From an uncultured Mollicutes bacterium (GTDB taxonomy: Bacteria; Bacillota_I; Bacilli_A; RF39; UBA660), in the NCBI GenBank assembly GCA_900543055.1, contig UQQI01000005.1:1-48951 (forward strand): 48,951 bases of DNA, written 5' to 3'. A program made the translations under genes and the position numbers. Positions 32,671 through 43,020 of this stretch are shown piece after piece; the first letter of the stretch is position 1; every line of letters starts with the position of its first letter. A model generated the notes under the pieces. The model saw only the letters and a program-made list of their open reading frames with translations, made no database searches and was not told the DNA's origin.

Positions 32671-34902
32671 ATGAATGAATGGAGAAATTTTAAAGAAGGT
32701 TCATGGTGTAATGAAATAAACGTAAGTGATTTCATAAAAAATAACTATAAACCTTATAAAGATGGAGAAGAATTCTTAGTAGGTCCAACTGAAAAGACTA
32801 AAAGAGTTCTAAAAGTTTATGAAGATGTTTGTAAAGAAGAAGTAAAAAAACATGTTATAGATATCGATGTAGATACTCCAGCTGGAATCAATGTTTTTAA
32901 ACCTGGATATATATCTGACGATGACGATGTAATAGTAGGTTTACAAACAGACAAATTATGCAAAAGAAGTATAGTTCCAAAAGGTGGACTAAAAATGGTT
33001 TACCAAGAACTTGATGCATATGGTTATAAAATGAATAAGCAATTAGATAATTTCTTAAAATCTAATATGGTCAAGACACACAATGATGGAGTTTTCGATG
33101 CTTATACTAAGGAAATCAGAACTGCAAGACATGTTAAATTATTAACAGGACTTCCAGATGCATATGGAAGAGGAAGAATCATTGGTGATTATAGAAGAAT
33201 CGCTTTATATGGTATTGATAAATTAATGGAAGAAAAATTCAATGACTGGGATAATATGAAAATCACAGTAATGGATGATGAGACTATTCGCTTACGTGAA
33301 GAAATTTCAATGCAATATAGAGCATTAAAAGAAATTAAAGAAATGGCTGCAACTTATGGATTTGATATTTCAAAACCAGCACAAAATGCTAAGGAAGCAG
33401 TTCAATGGACATATTTTGGATATTTAGCTGCTATTAAAGAAAATAATGGTGCAGCAATGTCACTAGGAAGAGTAGATGCATTCTTCGATATTTATTTAGA
33501 AAGAGACTTCGCAGAAGGAACTTTAACAGAAGAAGAAGCTCAAGAAATAATTGACCATTTTGTAATTAAATTAAGAGCTGCAAGACATTTAAGAACTCCA
33601 GAATATGATGAATTATTCTCAGGAGATCCTACATGGGTAACATGTTCTTTAGGTGGTATGACTAAAGAAGGAGAAACAATGGTTAACAAAACATCTTTCC
33701 GTATTGTTCATACACTTGAAAATCTAGAAAGTGCTCCAGAACCAAATATGACAATATTATGGGCACAAGGATTACCTGAACCATGGAAGAAATATTGTGC
33801 AAAAGTAAGTATTGCAACTGACTCAATCCAATACGAAAATGATGATTTAATGAAACGTACAATGGGTGACGATTATGCTATTGCATGTTGTGTCTCATCA
33901 ATGAGAGTTGGTAAAGACATGCAATTCTTTGGAGCACGTTGTAACTTAGCAAAAGCACTACTATACTCAATCAATGGTGGTATTGATGAAATGAAACGTC
34001 AATTAGTTATACCTGGATTTGAAAAAATGACTGATGAATACTTAGATTATAATAAAGTAAGAGAAAGTTATTCTAAAATGTTAAAAGAAGTAACTAGAAT
34101 CTATAGTGATGCAATGAACATTATCCACTATATGCATGATAAATATGCTTATGAAGCAGGACAAATGGCATTACATGACACATATGTAAATAGATTAATG
34201 GCATATGGTGTTGCCGGATTCTCTGTAGCAGTTGATTCATTATCAGCAATTAAATATGCTAAAGTTAAACCTATTAGAGATGAAGAAGGAATTACGGTTG
34301 ACTTTGAAGTTGAAGGAGACTATCCAAAATACGGTAACGATGATGATAGAGTTGATGAACTTGGTAAAGAATTATTAGCTGAAGTTTATGCAGACTTAGC
34401 ATCACACCCATGTTATAGAAATGCACATCCAACACTTTCTGTATTAACAATTACATCAAATGTAGTATATGGACAAAATACAGGAGCAACTCCAGATGGA
34501 AGAAAAGCAGGAATCGCATTTGCACCAGGAGCAAACCCAATGCATGGAAGAGACTCAAGTGGAGCAATCGCATCACTTAATTCAGTAGCTAAATTAGATT
34601 GGGAAAATTGTTGTAGAGATGGTATTTCAAATACATTCTCAATTGTTCCAAACTCATTAGGAGCAAATGAAGAAGAAAGAGTTAATAACTTAGTAAAATT
34701 AATGGATGGATATTTCGAACAAGGAGCTCATCACTTAAATGTAAATGTATTAAATAGAGAAACTCTAATTGATGCAATGAACAATCCTGAAAAATACCCA
34801 TTATTAACAATAAGAGTATCTGGATATGCAGTAAGATTTAATAAACTAACTAGAAAGCAACAAGAAGAAGTAATCTCAAGAACATTTCACGAGAAAATGT
34901 AA
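32671..34902 (+). CDS. pflB: Pyruvate formate-lyase (formate acetyltransferase)
   Basis: A 743-aa glycyl-radical enzyme that splits pyruvate with CoA into acetyl-CoA and formate under anaerobic conditions. The catalytic Cys pair is seen in AIACCVSSM (Cys406-Cys407) and the radical Gly in RVSGYAVRF (Gly718). Length and both motifs match true PFL rather than the diol dehydratase-like relatives. The ATG at 32671 follows GGAGGT by ten bases; an ATG seven codons earlier would overlap the -10 box. The activase gene follows after one base. Formate can feed the formate-THF ligase in this window. Confidence 0.98.
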   Translation: MNEWRNFKEGSWCNEINVSDFIKNNYKPYKDGEEFLVGPTEKTKRVLKVYEDVCKEEVKKHVIDIDVDTPAGINVFKPGYISDDDDVIVGLQTDKLCKRSIVPKGGLKMVYQELDAYGYKMNKQLDNFLKSNMVKTHNDGVFDAYTKEIRTARHVKLLTGLPDAYGRGRIIGDYRRIALYGIDKLMEEKFNDWDNMKITVMDDETIRLREEISMQYRALKEIKEMAATYGFDISKPAQNAKEAVQWTYFGYLAAIKENNGAAMSLGRVDAFFDIYLERDFAEGTLTEEEAQEIIDHFVIKLRAARHLRTPEYDELFSGDPTWVTCSLGGMTKEGETMVNKTSFRIVHTLENLESAPEPNMTILWAQGLPEPWKKYCAKVSIATDSIQYENDDLMKRTMGDDYAIACCVSSMRVGKDMQFFGARCNLAKALLYSINGGIDEMKRQLVIPGFEKMTDEYLDYNKVRESYSKMLKEVTRIYSDAMNIIHYMHDKYAYEAGQMALHDTYVNRLMAYGVAGFSVAVDSLSAIKYAKVKPIRDEEGITVDFEVEGDYPKYGNDDDRVDELGKELLAEVYADLASHPCYRNAHPTLSVLTITSNVVYGQNTGATPDGRKAGIAFAPGANPMHGRDSSGAIASLNSVAKLDWENCCRDGISNTFSIVPNSLGANEEERVNNLVKLMDGYFEQGAHHLNVNVLNRETLIDAMNNPEKYPLLTIRVSGYAVRFNKLTRKQQEEVISRTFHEKM

Positions 34903-34903
34903 T

Positions 34904-35635
34904 ATGAATGTTTCAATAAGCAAAATAGAAACATTCGGATTAGTAGATGGACCAGGTATTCGTACCGTGGTCTTTCTTAATGGATGTAAATTAAGATGTA
35001 AATTCTGCCACAATCCAGAAACATGGGTAAAAAAAGAAGATAATTATACAACAGAAGAATTAATAAAAAAAATTCTTAGAAGTAAACCATATTTTAAAAA
35101 AAATGGAGGAGTAACCTTCTCCGGAGGAGAACCTCTATTACAATATGAATTCTTAGTCGATATATGTAAAAAGTTAAAACAAGAAAATGTCCATATCGCA
35201 ATAGACACATCAGGAATTGGTAACGGAAATTATAAAGAATTACTAGAAACTATAGATATGGTTTTATTAGATATTAAACATATTAATAAAGACGGATATA
35301 TTAATATTACCCAAACAGACAATTTAGATAAATTCTTTGAATTTATAAATGAATTAAATACGACTAATGTTGAAGTTTGGATAAGACAAGTTATTATTCC
35401 AGATGTAAACGATAATAAAGAATATATTGAAAAACTTGCTAGTTTTCTTGAGAATAATATTAAGAATATTACAAGAGTAGATTTTCTTCCTTTTCATACT
35501 TTAGGAAATACAAAATATGAAGAATTAGGAATAAATAATCCATATAAGAATAAAGTTGCAATGGATAAAGAAAAATGTGAAGAACTACATAATTATTTTC
35601 TATCTATTTATAACAAAAAAAAGGATAATCAATAA
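34904..35635 (+). CDS. pflA: Pyruvate formate-lyase activating enzyme
   Basis: A 243-aa radical SAM enzyme that makes the glycyl radical on PflB. The cluster motif is GCKLRCKFCHNPE with Cys28, Cys32 and Cys35 (C-x3-C-x2-C); GGVTFSGGEPLLQ (63-75) is the SAM-binding GGE motif; WIRQVIIPDVND and FLPFHTLGNTKYE are typical further blocks. It has no extra ferredoxin domain, as expected for a PFL activase. It starts one base after the pflB stop, with only a weak binding site, so coupling to pflB is likely. Confidence 0.96.
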   Translation: MNVSISKIETFGLVDGPGIRTVVFLNGCKLRCKFCHNPETWVKKEDNYTTEELIKKILRSKPYFKKNGGVTFSGGEPLLQYEFLVDICKKLKQENVHIAIDTSGIGNGNYKELLETIDMVLLDIKHINKDGYINITQTDNLDKFFEFINELNTTNVEVWIRQVIIPDVNDNKEYIEKLASFLENNIKNITRVDFLPFHTLGNTKYEELGINNPYKNKVAMDKEKCEELHNYFLSIYNKKKDNQ

Positions 35636-35647
35636 ATCCTTTTTTTA
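35615..35647. terminator. Bidirectional terminator between pflA and smpB
   Basis: AAAAAAAAGGAT (35615-35626) pairs with ATCCTTTTTTT (35636-35646) around nine bases. Confidence 0.85.
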
Positions 35648-35695
35648 TTTTAAATTACAAATAAAGTATTATAATTACAAAATAAAAAAGAAAAG

Positions 35696-36139
35696 TTATC
35701 TATAATTTTTTAAATTTTTTGAAACTTCTCTTTTTATATCTCTTTCTTTTATTGATTCACGTTTATCATAATTTTTCTTTCCTCGACAAACACCAATCAA
35801 AACTTTTAATTTATTATTTGAACTTAAATATAGTTTTAAAGGAACTATAGTTAGACCTTGCACTTCAATAGCTTGTGCAATTTTTTTTATTTCTTTTTTA
35901 TGAAGTAATAATTTTCTATCTCTTGTTTCTTCATGATTAAAAATATTCCCTTCTTTATACTGTCCTATAAACATATTTAATAAATATATTTCTCCATGTC
36001 TAATTATTCCATAACAATCTTTAATATTACAAGAACCTTTTCTTATAGATTTTATTTCTGTACCAGTTAAAACAATACCTGCTTCATACTCTTCTTCAAT
36101 AAAATAATCAAACTTTGCTTTTCTATTAATTATTTCCAT
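35696..36139 (-). CDS. smpB: SsrA-binding protein SmpB
   Basis: A 147-aa RNA-binding partner of tmRNA in ribosome rescue. Typical blocks are NRKAKFDYFI, EAGIVLTGTEIKSIRKG (about 20-36), YLLNMFIGQYKEGN, RDRKLLLHKKEI, and the basic tail GVCRGKKNYDKRESIKERD. I used the second of two adjacent ATGs (36139), which is six bases after GGGGAGG; the first would be only three bases away. The gene overlaps the end of the CapA-like gene. Its RNA partner ssrA lies about 3.2 kb away in this window. Confidence 0.97.
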   Translation of the reverse strand: MEIINRKAKFDYFIEEEYEAGIVLTGTEIKSIRKGSCNIKDCYGIIRHGEIYLLNMFIGQYKEGNIFNHEETRDRKLLLHKKEIKKIAQAIEVQGLTIVPLKLYLSSNNKLKVLIGVCRGKKNYDKRESIKERDIKREVSKNLKNYR

Positions 36140-37346
36140 CATTGACCTCCCCTGATAATCCCCAAACTAAATTTGGATATCTTTCATTAACAATAGATTT
36201 ATATTTTTCATAATATACGTTATGATTTGCTAACTCATTGTCCGTTAAATTTGGATAAGGTACTACCTTAAAATTGTGATTTACTCCTCTTATTTTTGTA
36301 GTGGTTGTATAAATAAGCTCTGCTTTAGGTTCTATAATAGTGTTTGTAATTGTATCTTCAACATCAACATGTTTATTAAGTGTAACTTCAAATGCTAAGC
36401 CCGTAAAATTATCTCTATCGTTTTGATCACTAATAAAATTACCTAATGAATAAATAACAAAAGTTTTATTATTATTTATATATTCAGCAGTCTGAATAAC
36501 ATGTGGATGAGCACCTATTATTAAATCGACACCTAAATTTGATAAATAATTAGCAATTTCTTCTTGTTTATTATCTACATTAAATGAATATTCTGTCCCC
36601 CAATGCATCGCAACTATAACAAAATCAACTTTATCTCTTACAGATTCAATATCAGTTTTTGCTTTTTCTTCACTATATAAATTATTTAAATATTCTTTTC
36701 CTACAGGTGTATTCAATCCATTTGTCCAAATTGTATAAGAAATATATGCATATTTAATTCCATTTACTTCATGAATAGTAGAAATAGAATTTCTTCTTTC
36801 TTCATCACTACTCCATTGACCAGATGCTACAACATTTGTTTTTGATTTCCAGTAAGCAACAGAATTTAAAACACCTTGTTCACCTTTGTCCATTGTATGA
36901 TTAGTAGCAAGAGATACCATATTAAACCCAGCATCAACAAAAGCATCTCCAACTTCTTGAGGGGAATTAAATCTAGGATAGTTAGAATAACCTAAACTTG
37001 CACCACCCAAAATAGTTTCTTGATTATAATATGCTAAATCATATTGTGAAGAAATAGGTTTTATTACTGAAAGCATAGGCGTAAAGTCATAAGTGCCATC
37101 CGCTTGTCTAGCATCTTCATAAACAGCACTATGTATCAAAGCATCTCCAACCATTAACATCTTAGCACTATAGTCCTTAGCAACTTTCTTTTCTACTTTC
37201 TTAACGTTTTTTTTATCTACACTTATATTATCAGAAAAAAAAGAAAAGTTATTAGCAAATAAATATATTACGCCAGCACAAATTACCATAACAACCAATA
37301 ATAATATCTTACCAATTTTCTTCACTTTAACTTTTCTTTTTGCCAT
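36126..37346 (-). CDS. CapA-like (PGA_cap) surface metallophosphoesterase-fold protein
   Basis: A 406-aa protein with a basic end, one membrane helix (about 12-30) and an extracellular PGA_cap domain (about 60-390). Motifs are MLVGDALIHS (64-73), NQETILGG, SLATNHTMDKGE, AMHWGTEY and IIGAHPHVIQ, the metal-site pattern of the CapA/PgsA family, a calcineurin-like phosphoesterase fold. In Bacillus such a protein takes part in poly-gamma-glutamate capsule export, but no capBC genes are here, so the substrate is open. It sits between rnr and smpB, which are usually adjacent. The ATG follows AGAAGGTTAGTAGT. Confidence 0.9.
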   Translation of the reverse strand: MAKRKVKVKKIGKILLLVVMVICAGVIYLFANNFSFFSDNISVDKKNVKKVEKKVAKDYSAKMLMVGDALIHSAVYEDARQADGTYDFTPMLSVIKPISSQYDLAYYNQETILGGASLGYSNYPRFNSPQEVGDAFVDAGFNMVSLATNHTMDKGEQGVLNSVAYWKSKTNVVASGQWSSDEERRNSISTIHEVNGIKYAYISYTIWTNGLNTPVGKEYLNNLYSEEKAKTDIESVRDKVDFVIVAMHWGTEYSFNVDNKQEEIANYLSNLGVDLIIGAHPHVIQTAEYINNNKTFVIYSLGNFISDQNDRDNFTGLAFEVTLNKHVDVEDTITNTIIEPKAELIYTTTTKIRGVNHNFKVVPYPNLTDNELANHNVYYEKYKSIVNERYPNLVWGLSGEVNDGNN

Positions 37347-37350
37347 ACTA

Positions 37351-39465
37351 CTAACCTTCTACTTTCTTAACTACTTCAAAATCAATAGTCTTATCCTCTT
37401 TTGAAGCTCTTACTACTTTTACAACAACTCGTTCACCTATTGAATATTTTACATGACTTCTTTCTCCTGTCAAGGTCATTCTTTCCTCATCAAAATGAAA
37501 AAAGTCTTTCATATCTCTAAGTGGAACTAATCCTTCAATTAAATTATCTAATTCTACAAACATACCAAAACTTGTAATAGAAGAAATCATACCCTCAAAA
37601 GTTTCACCAATATGTTTTTCCATATATTCCGCCATCTTCATATCATCTACTTCACGCTCACAATCAACTGATGCTCTTTCTCTTTCACTAGAATGTTCAG
37701 AAACATAAACTAATTTTTCTTCCCATTTTCTTATTGTTTGCATATCTACTTTTCCTTCAAATAAATAAGTTCTAAGTAATCTATGAACAGTTGTATCAGG
37801 ATATCTTCTAATAGGAGATGTAAAATGAGTATAACATGAACTTGCTAATCCATAATGTCCTAAATTTTCAGGCTTATACACCGCTTTTTGCATACTTCTT
37901 AGTAGTAAACTAGATAATATTTTATATTCAGGTTTATCTTCTAGTTGTCTTAATATTCCTTGCATAGTTGTAGGTTTTACATCCTTAATATTACCATTTA
38001 CTTTATAGCCTAAACTACTAACAAAACCTAAGAAACTTCTAATCTTCTCCTCTTTTGGATATTCATGAACACGATATACAAATGGTAAATTCATAAAATA
38101 TATATGAGTTGCTACACATTCATTAGCAGCAATCATAAAATCTTCAATCAAGTTTTCTCCAATGCCACGTTCACGAAGAATGACATCTGTTGGAACACAA
38201 TTTTCATCTACTAAAATTTTAGCTTCATCAACACCAAAATCAATATATCCTCTCTTTACCTTTGCCTTTCTAAGAATTCTAGCAAGATCAGCCATCAACC
38301 TTAATTTATCAGCATAATCTTCATATCCTTCAGGAATAACATTATCTTCCAAAATACTATTAACTTTTTTATATGTCATTTGTATTCTAGATTTAATAAC
38401 ACTAGGGAAAATCTCATAATCTAATTGTTTACCTTCATTATTAAACTCCATAACACAAGAAATTGCTAATCTGTCTACTCCAGGATTTAAAGAACATATA
38501 CCATTAGATAACTCATGAGGTAACATCGGAATTACTCTATCAACCAAATAAACACTAGTACCTCTTTCCATTGCCTCATTATCAAGTGGACTACCTTCTT
38601 TTACATAGTAAGAAACATCAGCAATATGTACACCTAATTTATAATGTCCATTAGAAAGTTTTTCAATACTAATTGCATCGTCAATATCTTTTGTATCATC
38701 TCCATCAATGGTGAATATTACTTCATCTCTTAAATCTCTTCTACCTTTTAAGTCAGAATCATAAACTTGCATTGGCATCTTACTTACCTGTTCTTTTACA
38801 TCTTCAGGAAAATCAACATTAATATTATATTTATAAATAATTGATAAAATATCTACCCCAGGATCATTAATATGTCCAATTATCTCTATAACATGTCCTT
38901 CACATCTACCATTATTATTCTTAATCTTATCAATTTCAACAATAACCTTATGTCCATCAACAGCATTTAAACTCTTATCTTTTGGTATTTCAATATTTAA
39001 TTTTATTTTATTATCATCAAGTGTTATATGACCAACACCTTTACTATCAAACTTAATAAGACCAATATACCTTTTAATTTTTCTTTCAATTATTTTTAAA
39101 ATACGACCTTCAATTCTATCAATGTTCATCTTACTTGTTATTTCCACAAGAACTACATCATCATGAATTGCTCCATTCATGTTGTCTTGTGAAACATAAA
39201 TATCATCATCTAAACCTTCTACCTCAACAAATCCAAATCCTTTTTTATTTGCTCGCATAATCCCTTTACGTAAATGACTATTCTCAAGCATCATATATTT
39301 ATCTTTATTTGAATGATAAACAATAACTTCATCTTCTAACTTTTTTAGTTCTTCACTAAATTCTTTTGTTTCTTCAACAGTATCTATATTAAGTCTATCC
39401 TGTAACTCATAAATGTCTAATGCTTTGTCAGAATTTTTTAATACATTAATAATATTCTCTCTCAT
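37351..39465 (-). CDS. rnr: Ribonuclease R (paralogue 2, canonical locus)
   Basis: A 704-aa 3'-5' exoribonuclease. Order: winged-helix segment (1-60), cold-shock domains (about 65-200), RNB domain with TIDGDDTKDIDDAIS (252-266, catalytic Asp cluster intact) and GVHIADVSYYV, then an S1 domain (about 620-700; FEGMISSITSFGMFVELDN). It degrades structured RNA and, with tmRNA and SmpB, clears faulty mRNA. Its place after secG and before smpB is the usual Firmicutes order, so this is probably the true rnr; the other copy is at 25127-27346. No Lys-rich C-terminal tail. The ATG follows GAGGTG. Confidence 0.95.
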   Translation of the reverse strand: MRENIINVLKNSDKALDIYELQDRLNIDTVEETKEFSEELKKLEDEVIVYHSNKDKYMMLENSHLRKGIMRANKKGFGFVEVEGLDDDIYVSQDNMNGAIHDDVVLVEITSKMNIDRIEGRILKIIERKIKRYIGLIKFDSKGVGHITLDDNKIKLNIEIPKDKSLNAVDGHKVIVEIDKIKNNNGRCEGHVIEIIGHINDPGVDILSIIYKYNINVDFPEDVKEQVSKMPMQVYDSDLKGRRDLRDEVIFTIDGDDTKDIDDAISIEKLSNGHYKLGVHIADVSYYVKEGSPLDNEAMERGTSVYLVDRVIPMLPHELSNGICSLNPGVDRLAISCVMEFNNEGKQLDYEIFPSVIKSRIQMTYKKVNSILEDNVIPEGYEDYADKLRLMADLARILRKAKVKRGYIDFGVDEAKILVDENCVPTDVILRERGIGENLIEDFMIAANECVATHIYFMNLPFVYRVHEYPKEEKIRSFLGFVSSLGYKVNGNIKDVKPTTMQGILRQLEDKPEYKILSSLLLRSMQKAVYKPENLGHYGLASSCYTHFTSPIRRYPDTTVHRLLRTYLFEGKVDMQTIRKWEEKLVYVSEHSSERERASVDCEREVDDMKMAEYMEKHIGETFEGMISSITSFGMFVELDNLIEGLVPLRDMKDFFHFDEERMTLTGERSHVKYSIGERVVVKVVRASKEDKTIDFEVVKKVEG

Positions 39466-39535
39466 ATAATTACACCTCTATTTTAACCTTAATATTATTA
39501 TACTTTATTTTTTTCTATATAACAAATTTTTTGCA

Positions 39536-39558
39536 AAAGAAAAAGGACAAAAGTCCTT
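39536..39558 (-). terminator. Terminator of secG
   Basis: Minus strand AAGGAC-TTTT-GTCCTT followed by TTTC; it overlaps the secG stop, so rnr may need read-through or its own promoter. Confidence 0.75.
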
Positions 39559-39772
39559 AAATAAACATCGATACTAAGCAAATTGCAAAAAATGCAAAAC
39601 CTAATAACATTGTAATTCTAGTAATAACCAATTCAGAACCTCGCTCTTTTCTATTAGAAAAAAGTTCACTTTGACCACCAGATATAATTTGTGGTCCTCC
39701 ATCTGATTTAGCGCTTTGTAATAAAACAATAATAATTAATAAAATTGAAATTACTAACAATGCAGCTTCCAT
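39557..39772 (-). CDS. secG: Preprotein translocase subunit SecG
   Basis: A 71-aa protein with two membrane helices (about 2-20 and 51-70). Between them is the conserved loop LLQSAKSDGGPQIISGGQS (about 18-36), which fixes the family. SecG assists SecYE in protein export. The ATG at 39772 follows CGGAGGG; an in-frame ATG eight codons earlier has no binding site. A promoter lies upstream (39802-39830). Confidence 0.95.
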   Translation of the reverse strand: MEAALLVISILLIIIVLLQSAKSDGGPQIISGGQSELFSNRKERGSELVITRITMLLGFAFFAICLVSMFI

Positions 39773-39801
39773 TTCATCCCTCCGTTTAATAAACACTTAA
39801 T

Positions 39802-39830
39802 ATAATAACATATATGTTTAATAAAATCAA
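39802..39830 (-). promoter_or_regulatory. Promoter of secG
   Basis: Minus strand TTGATT (39825-39830), 17 bases, TATTAT (39802-39807), 30 bases before the ATG. Confidence 0.65.
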
Positions 39831-39861
39831 ATATTTAATTGCATAGATTATATATTTACTA

Positions 39862-41523
39862 CTAAATATTGATTTCTTCTACTTCAGAGGAATTTCTATA
39901 TTTAAGTTCAACTATTCCTTCACTTGCTTTTTTACCAACAACAATTCTTTTTGGAATTCCAATTAAATCCATATCTTTAAATTTAACTCCTGCTCTTACA
40001 TTTCTATCATCAAGAATAACTTCTACACCATCTTTTTTATATTTTTCATATAAATCATTAGCAACAGTCATTTGAGTATCATCCTTAGAATTAACAACAA
40101 CTATTGCAAGTTCATATGGAGCAATGATCTCTGGGAAAATTATTCCTTCTTCATCATGATTTTGTTCAACAACAGCAGCCATTATTCTAGCAACACCTAT
40201 TCCATAGCATCCCATATAAACTGGCTTTAATTTATTATCCTCATCTGCAAAATAAAGCCCCATTGATTCAGAATACTTAGTACCCAATTTAAATGTATTT
40301 CCAACTTCAATACCATGCTTAAAAGATAAATCATGACTACACTCTGGACATTTATCTTCTTTAGATACATTTCTAATATCCGCAACTTGTTCATAATCAA
40401 AATCTCTTAAGTTCGTATTAATGTAGTGATAATCAGATTTATTGGCACCAACTAAAAAATTTTTCATTCCTAAAATTTCTCTGTCAATAATAACTGGTAT
40501 TCCTAAATCTATTGGTCCAGCAAAACCTACTGTTGCTCCGGTAATCTTCTCATCTTCTTCTGAAGTTGCCATTTCAACACTAATAGCATTCAATAGTCTA
40601 GATATTTTATATTCATTTACTTCTCTATCTCCTCTAACCATAAATGCATAGAATTTATCATCAACTTTATATATCATAGTCTTACATGTTTTTTTAGAAT
40701 CAATTCCATATTGTTCATATAAATCATTTATAGTTCCACAATTTGGAGTATAAAGTAATTCTTTTTCTTTTTCTTTTTCTTCCTCATTTGATTTATCATA
40801 TTCACCATGTACATCGCAAATTTCTATATTAGAAGAAAAACCACAATTATCGCAAGCGACAACAATATCTTCTCCAATATCAGTAATTGCTTGAAATTCC
40901 TCCGAAAGAAGTCCTCCCATCGCACCTGTTGATGCTTTAACTATTCTATAATCTAAACCTATTCTATCAAAAATCTTTTTATATGCATTAAACATCAATT
41001 TATATGATTCATCTAATCCTTCTAAATCCTTATCAAATGTATAAGCATCCTTCATAACAAATTCTCTTGTTCTAATTAAACCATATCTACTACGAGGTTC
41101 ATCACGATATTTATTAGCCATTTGATATAAACTAATTGGCATATCTTTGTACGACTTAATCATATCACGACATACTTCAACAAATAATTCTTCGTGTGTT
41201 GGACCTAATACATAATCTCTACCAACTCTATCTTTTAAAGAGAACATATCATCCCCAAAAACATTTCTTCTTCCACTATCAATATAATAATCCTCAGGAA
41301 GTAAACTAGGCATAACAAGTTCCTGTGAATCAATATTGTTCATTTCTTCACGAATGATATTTTCTATTTTTCTAAAGACCCTTAAACCCATTGGTAAAAA
41401 TGCGTAAATTCCACTACCAATTTTTTTAATCATACCAGATCTAACCAATAAATTAGAACTAATACATTCATCATCTTTTAAATTTTCTTTTTTTGTTACA
41501 AAATAACTTTTACTTAATTTCAT
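39862..41523 (-). CDS. proS: Prolyl-tRNA synthetase (bacterial type)
   Basis: A 553-aa class II synthetase. Motif 1 lies in GMIKKIGSGIYAFLPMGLR (30-48), motif 2 in RYRDEPRSRYGLIRTREFVMKDA (seen as YRDEPRSRYG and RTREFVMKDAY), and motif 3 in GCYGIGVARIMAA (about 432-444). An editing INS domain sits between motifs 2 and 3 (about 220-390; TCKTMIYK, GPIDLGIP), as in bacterial ProRS, and a C-terminal anticodon domain follows. Length is close to the norm of about 570. The ATG follows AGGAGGTAAAT behind a T-box. There is no hairpin after the stop before the secG promoter. Confidence 0.97.
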   Translation of the reverse strand: MKLSKSYFVTKKENLKDDECISSNLLVRSGMIKKIGSGIYAFLPMGLRVFRKIENIIREEMNNIDSQELVMPSLLPEDYYIDSGRRNVFGDDMFSLKDRVGRDYVLGPTHEELFVEVCRDMIKSYKDMPISLYQMANKYRDEPRSRYGLIRTREFVMKDAYTFDKDLEGLDESYKLMFNAYKKIFDRIGLDYRIVKASTGAMGGLLSEEFQAITDIGEDIVVACDNCGFSSNIEICDVHGEYDKSNEEEKEKEKELLYTPNCGTINDLYEQYGIDSKKTCKTMIYKVDDKFYAFMVRGDREVNEYKISRLLNAISVEMATSEEDEKITGATVGFAGPIDLGIPVIIDREILGMKNFLVGANKSDYHYINTNLRDFDYEQVADIRNVSKEDKCPECSHDLSFKHGIEVGNTFKLGTKYSESMGLYFADEDNKLKPVYMGCYGIGVARIMAAVVEQNHDEEGIIFPEIIAPYELAIVVVNSKDDTQMTVANDLYEKYKKDGVEVILDDRNVRAGVKFKDMDLIGIPKRIVVGKKASEGIVELKYRNSSEVEEINI

Positions 41524-41530
41524 ATTTACC

Positions 41531-41746
41531 TCCTAATAATAAAAGGATGATACCTAAAGGAGTGCAAAAAGCACGGTACCATCCTTAATTTTACTTTATT
41601 TTTTAACGATGAAAGTATCACCGGAAACAATGTTTCTCCGAAGAGGTAGGAATTATATAAGATTATCATTAAGTTCTCATTGTCCTTAACTCACTGTACA
41701 TAAGAGCTTATATAATTATGGTCTCTCCATGGATTTGAATTTCTTC
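41531..41746 (-). promoter_or_regulatory. T-box riboswitch, proline type
   Basis: Minus strand: the T-box AAGGATGGTACCGTGC (41571-41586) can form an antiterminator (AAGGA with TCCTT, GTGC with GCAC, UGGU in the bulge) or a 12-bp terminator stem AAGGATGGTACC with GGTATCATCCTT and a following TTTTATT. Stem I has a perfect helix AATTATATAAG / CTTATATAATT, after which CCT (41648-41650) follows at the specifier position (Pro codon). The specifier is my best reading, less sure than the T-box itself. Confidence 0.92.
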
Positions 41747-41749
41747 TAT

Positions 41750-41777
41750 TCTATAATATTATATGTTTTTTTGTCAA
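41750..41777 (-). promoter_or_regulatory. Promoter of the proS T-box transcript
   Basis: Minus strand TTGACA (41772-41777), 16 bases, TATAGA (41750-41755). Confidence 0.65.
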
Positions 41778-41783
41778 GAAAAA

Positions 41784-43010
41784 TTATCTATTTAATTCTT
41801 CTTCAATTCTCATTAATTGATTATATTTACAAATTCTATCTGTTCTTGACATAGAACCAGTCTTAATTTGTCCTAAATTTAATCCAACTGCTAAATCTGC
41901 AATTGTTGTATCTTCTGTTTCTCCAGATCTATGCGAAATAATTGTAGCATAACCATGTTCACGAGCTAAATCAATAGTTTCTAATGTTTCTGTAATTGTA
42001 CCAATTTGATTAACTTTTAATAAAATTGCATTTCCAGCATGATGGTCAATTCCCATTTGTAAACATTTCTTATTAGTAACAAATAAATCATCACCAACCA
42101 ATTGAATTTTATCTCCTAATCTTTCAGTAACTTTTGTAAACCCATCCCAATCATTTTCATCTACTGGATCTTCAATAGAAATAATAGGATATTTATTAAC
42201 TAATTCATCATAGAAATCTATTAATTCATCTGTAGTTAAACTTCTTCCTTCTCCTACAAGATTATATTTTCCATCTTTATAGAATTCACTAGCAGCAACA
42301 TCGATTGCTAAACATACATCTTTTCCTGGCTCATATCCTGCTTTTCTAATTGCTTCCATTATAAGTTCAAAACCTTCTGTATTAGATTGTAAATCTGGTG
42401 CAAAACCACCTTCATCTCCTACTCCTGTTGCTAAACCTTTTTCATTTAAAACTTTCTTTAATGAATGGAATACTTCTGCTCCAACTCTTACTCTATCATG
42501 AATAGTATCTCTTTGTGGAATAATCATAAATTCTTGGAAATCAAGTTTATTATCTGCATGAGCACCACCATTAATAATATTCATCATTGGTTTTGGCATA
42601 ACAATTCCATCACCAACATATCTATATAAAGGCTTTCCTTCGTTTAATGCACTTGCTTTCATTGCAGCCATAGAAATTCCTAAAATTGCATTAGCACCAA
42701 ATTTAGATTTTGTATCTGTACCATCCAAATTAATCATTGCATAATCTAATTCTTTTTGATTAGCAGCATCCATACCAATAACTAAATCTCTTAATGGCCC
42801 ATTAACATTTTCAACAGCTTTTAAAACACCTTTACCATTAAATCTATCTCCACCATCACGTAATTCTAAAGCTTCACGTTCACCAGTTGATGCTCCTGAT
42901 GGAACTGCAGCTCTTCCTAAAATTCCATTTTCTAAAATCACATCAACCTCTACAGTTGGATTACCACGTGAGTCTAAAATTTCACGTCCAATTACATCTT
43001 TAATTTTCAA
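41784..43010 (-). CDS. eno: Enolase
   Basis: A 408-aa glycolytic enzyme that converts 2-phosphoglycerate to phosphoenolpyruvate. The start of the family, [14 protein letters not shown], is at residues 9-22; [72 protein letters not shown] and [18 protein letters not shown] are all seen, with the catalytic Glu, Lys and metal ligands. The start is TTG 43010, seven bases after AGGAGG; an in-frame ATG 15 codons earlier lies in the leader, next to the -10 box, with no binding site. A hairpin masks part of the ribosome binding site. Confidence 0.97.
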   Translation of the reverse strand: MKIKDVIGREILDSRGNPTVEVDVILENGILGRAAVPSGASTGEREALELRDGGDRFNGKGVLKAVENVNGPLRDLVIGMDAANQKELDYAMINLDGTDTKSKFGANAILGISMAAMKASALNEGKPLYRYVGDGIVMPKPMMNIINGGAHADNKLDFQEFMIIPQRDTIHDRVRVGAEVFHSLKKVLNEKGLATGVGDEGGFAPDLQSNTEGFELIMEAIRKAGYEPGKDVCLAIDVAASEFYKDGKYNLVGEGRSLTTDELIDFYDELVNKYPIISIEDPVDENDWDGFTKVTERLGDKIQLVGDDLFVTNKKCLQMGIDHHAGNAILLKVNQIGTITETLETIDLAREHGYATIISHRSGETEDTTIADLAVGLNLGQIKTGSMSRTDRICKYNQLMRIEEELNR

Positions 43011-43020
43011 ATAAATCCCT

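Noticed and set aside
32487..32735. 82-codon open frame on the minus strand
   Set aside because: It overlaps the start of pflB and the ssrA promoter, has no ribosome binding site and encodes an implausible hydrophobic peptide.
40442..40651. 69-codon plus-strand frame inside proS
   Set aside because: Antisense to a complete proS; composition follows the opposite strand's codons.
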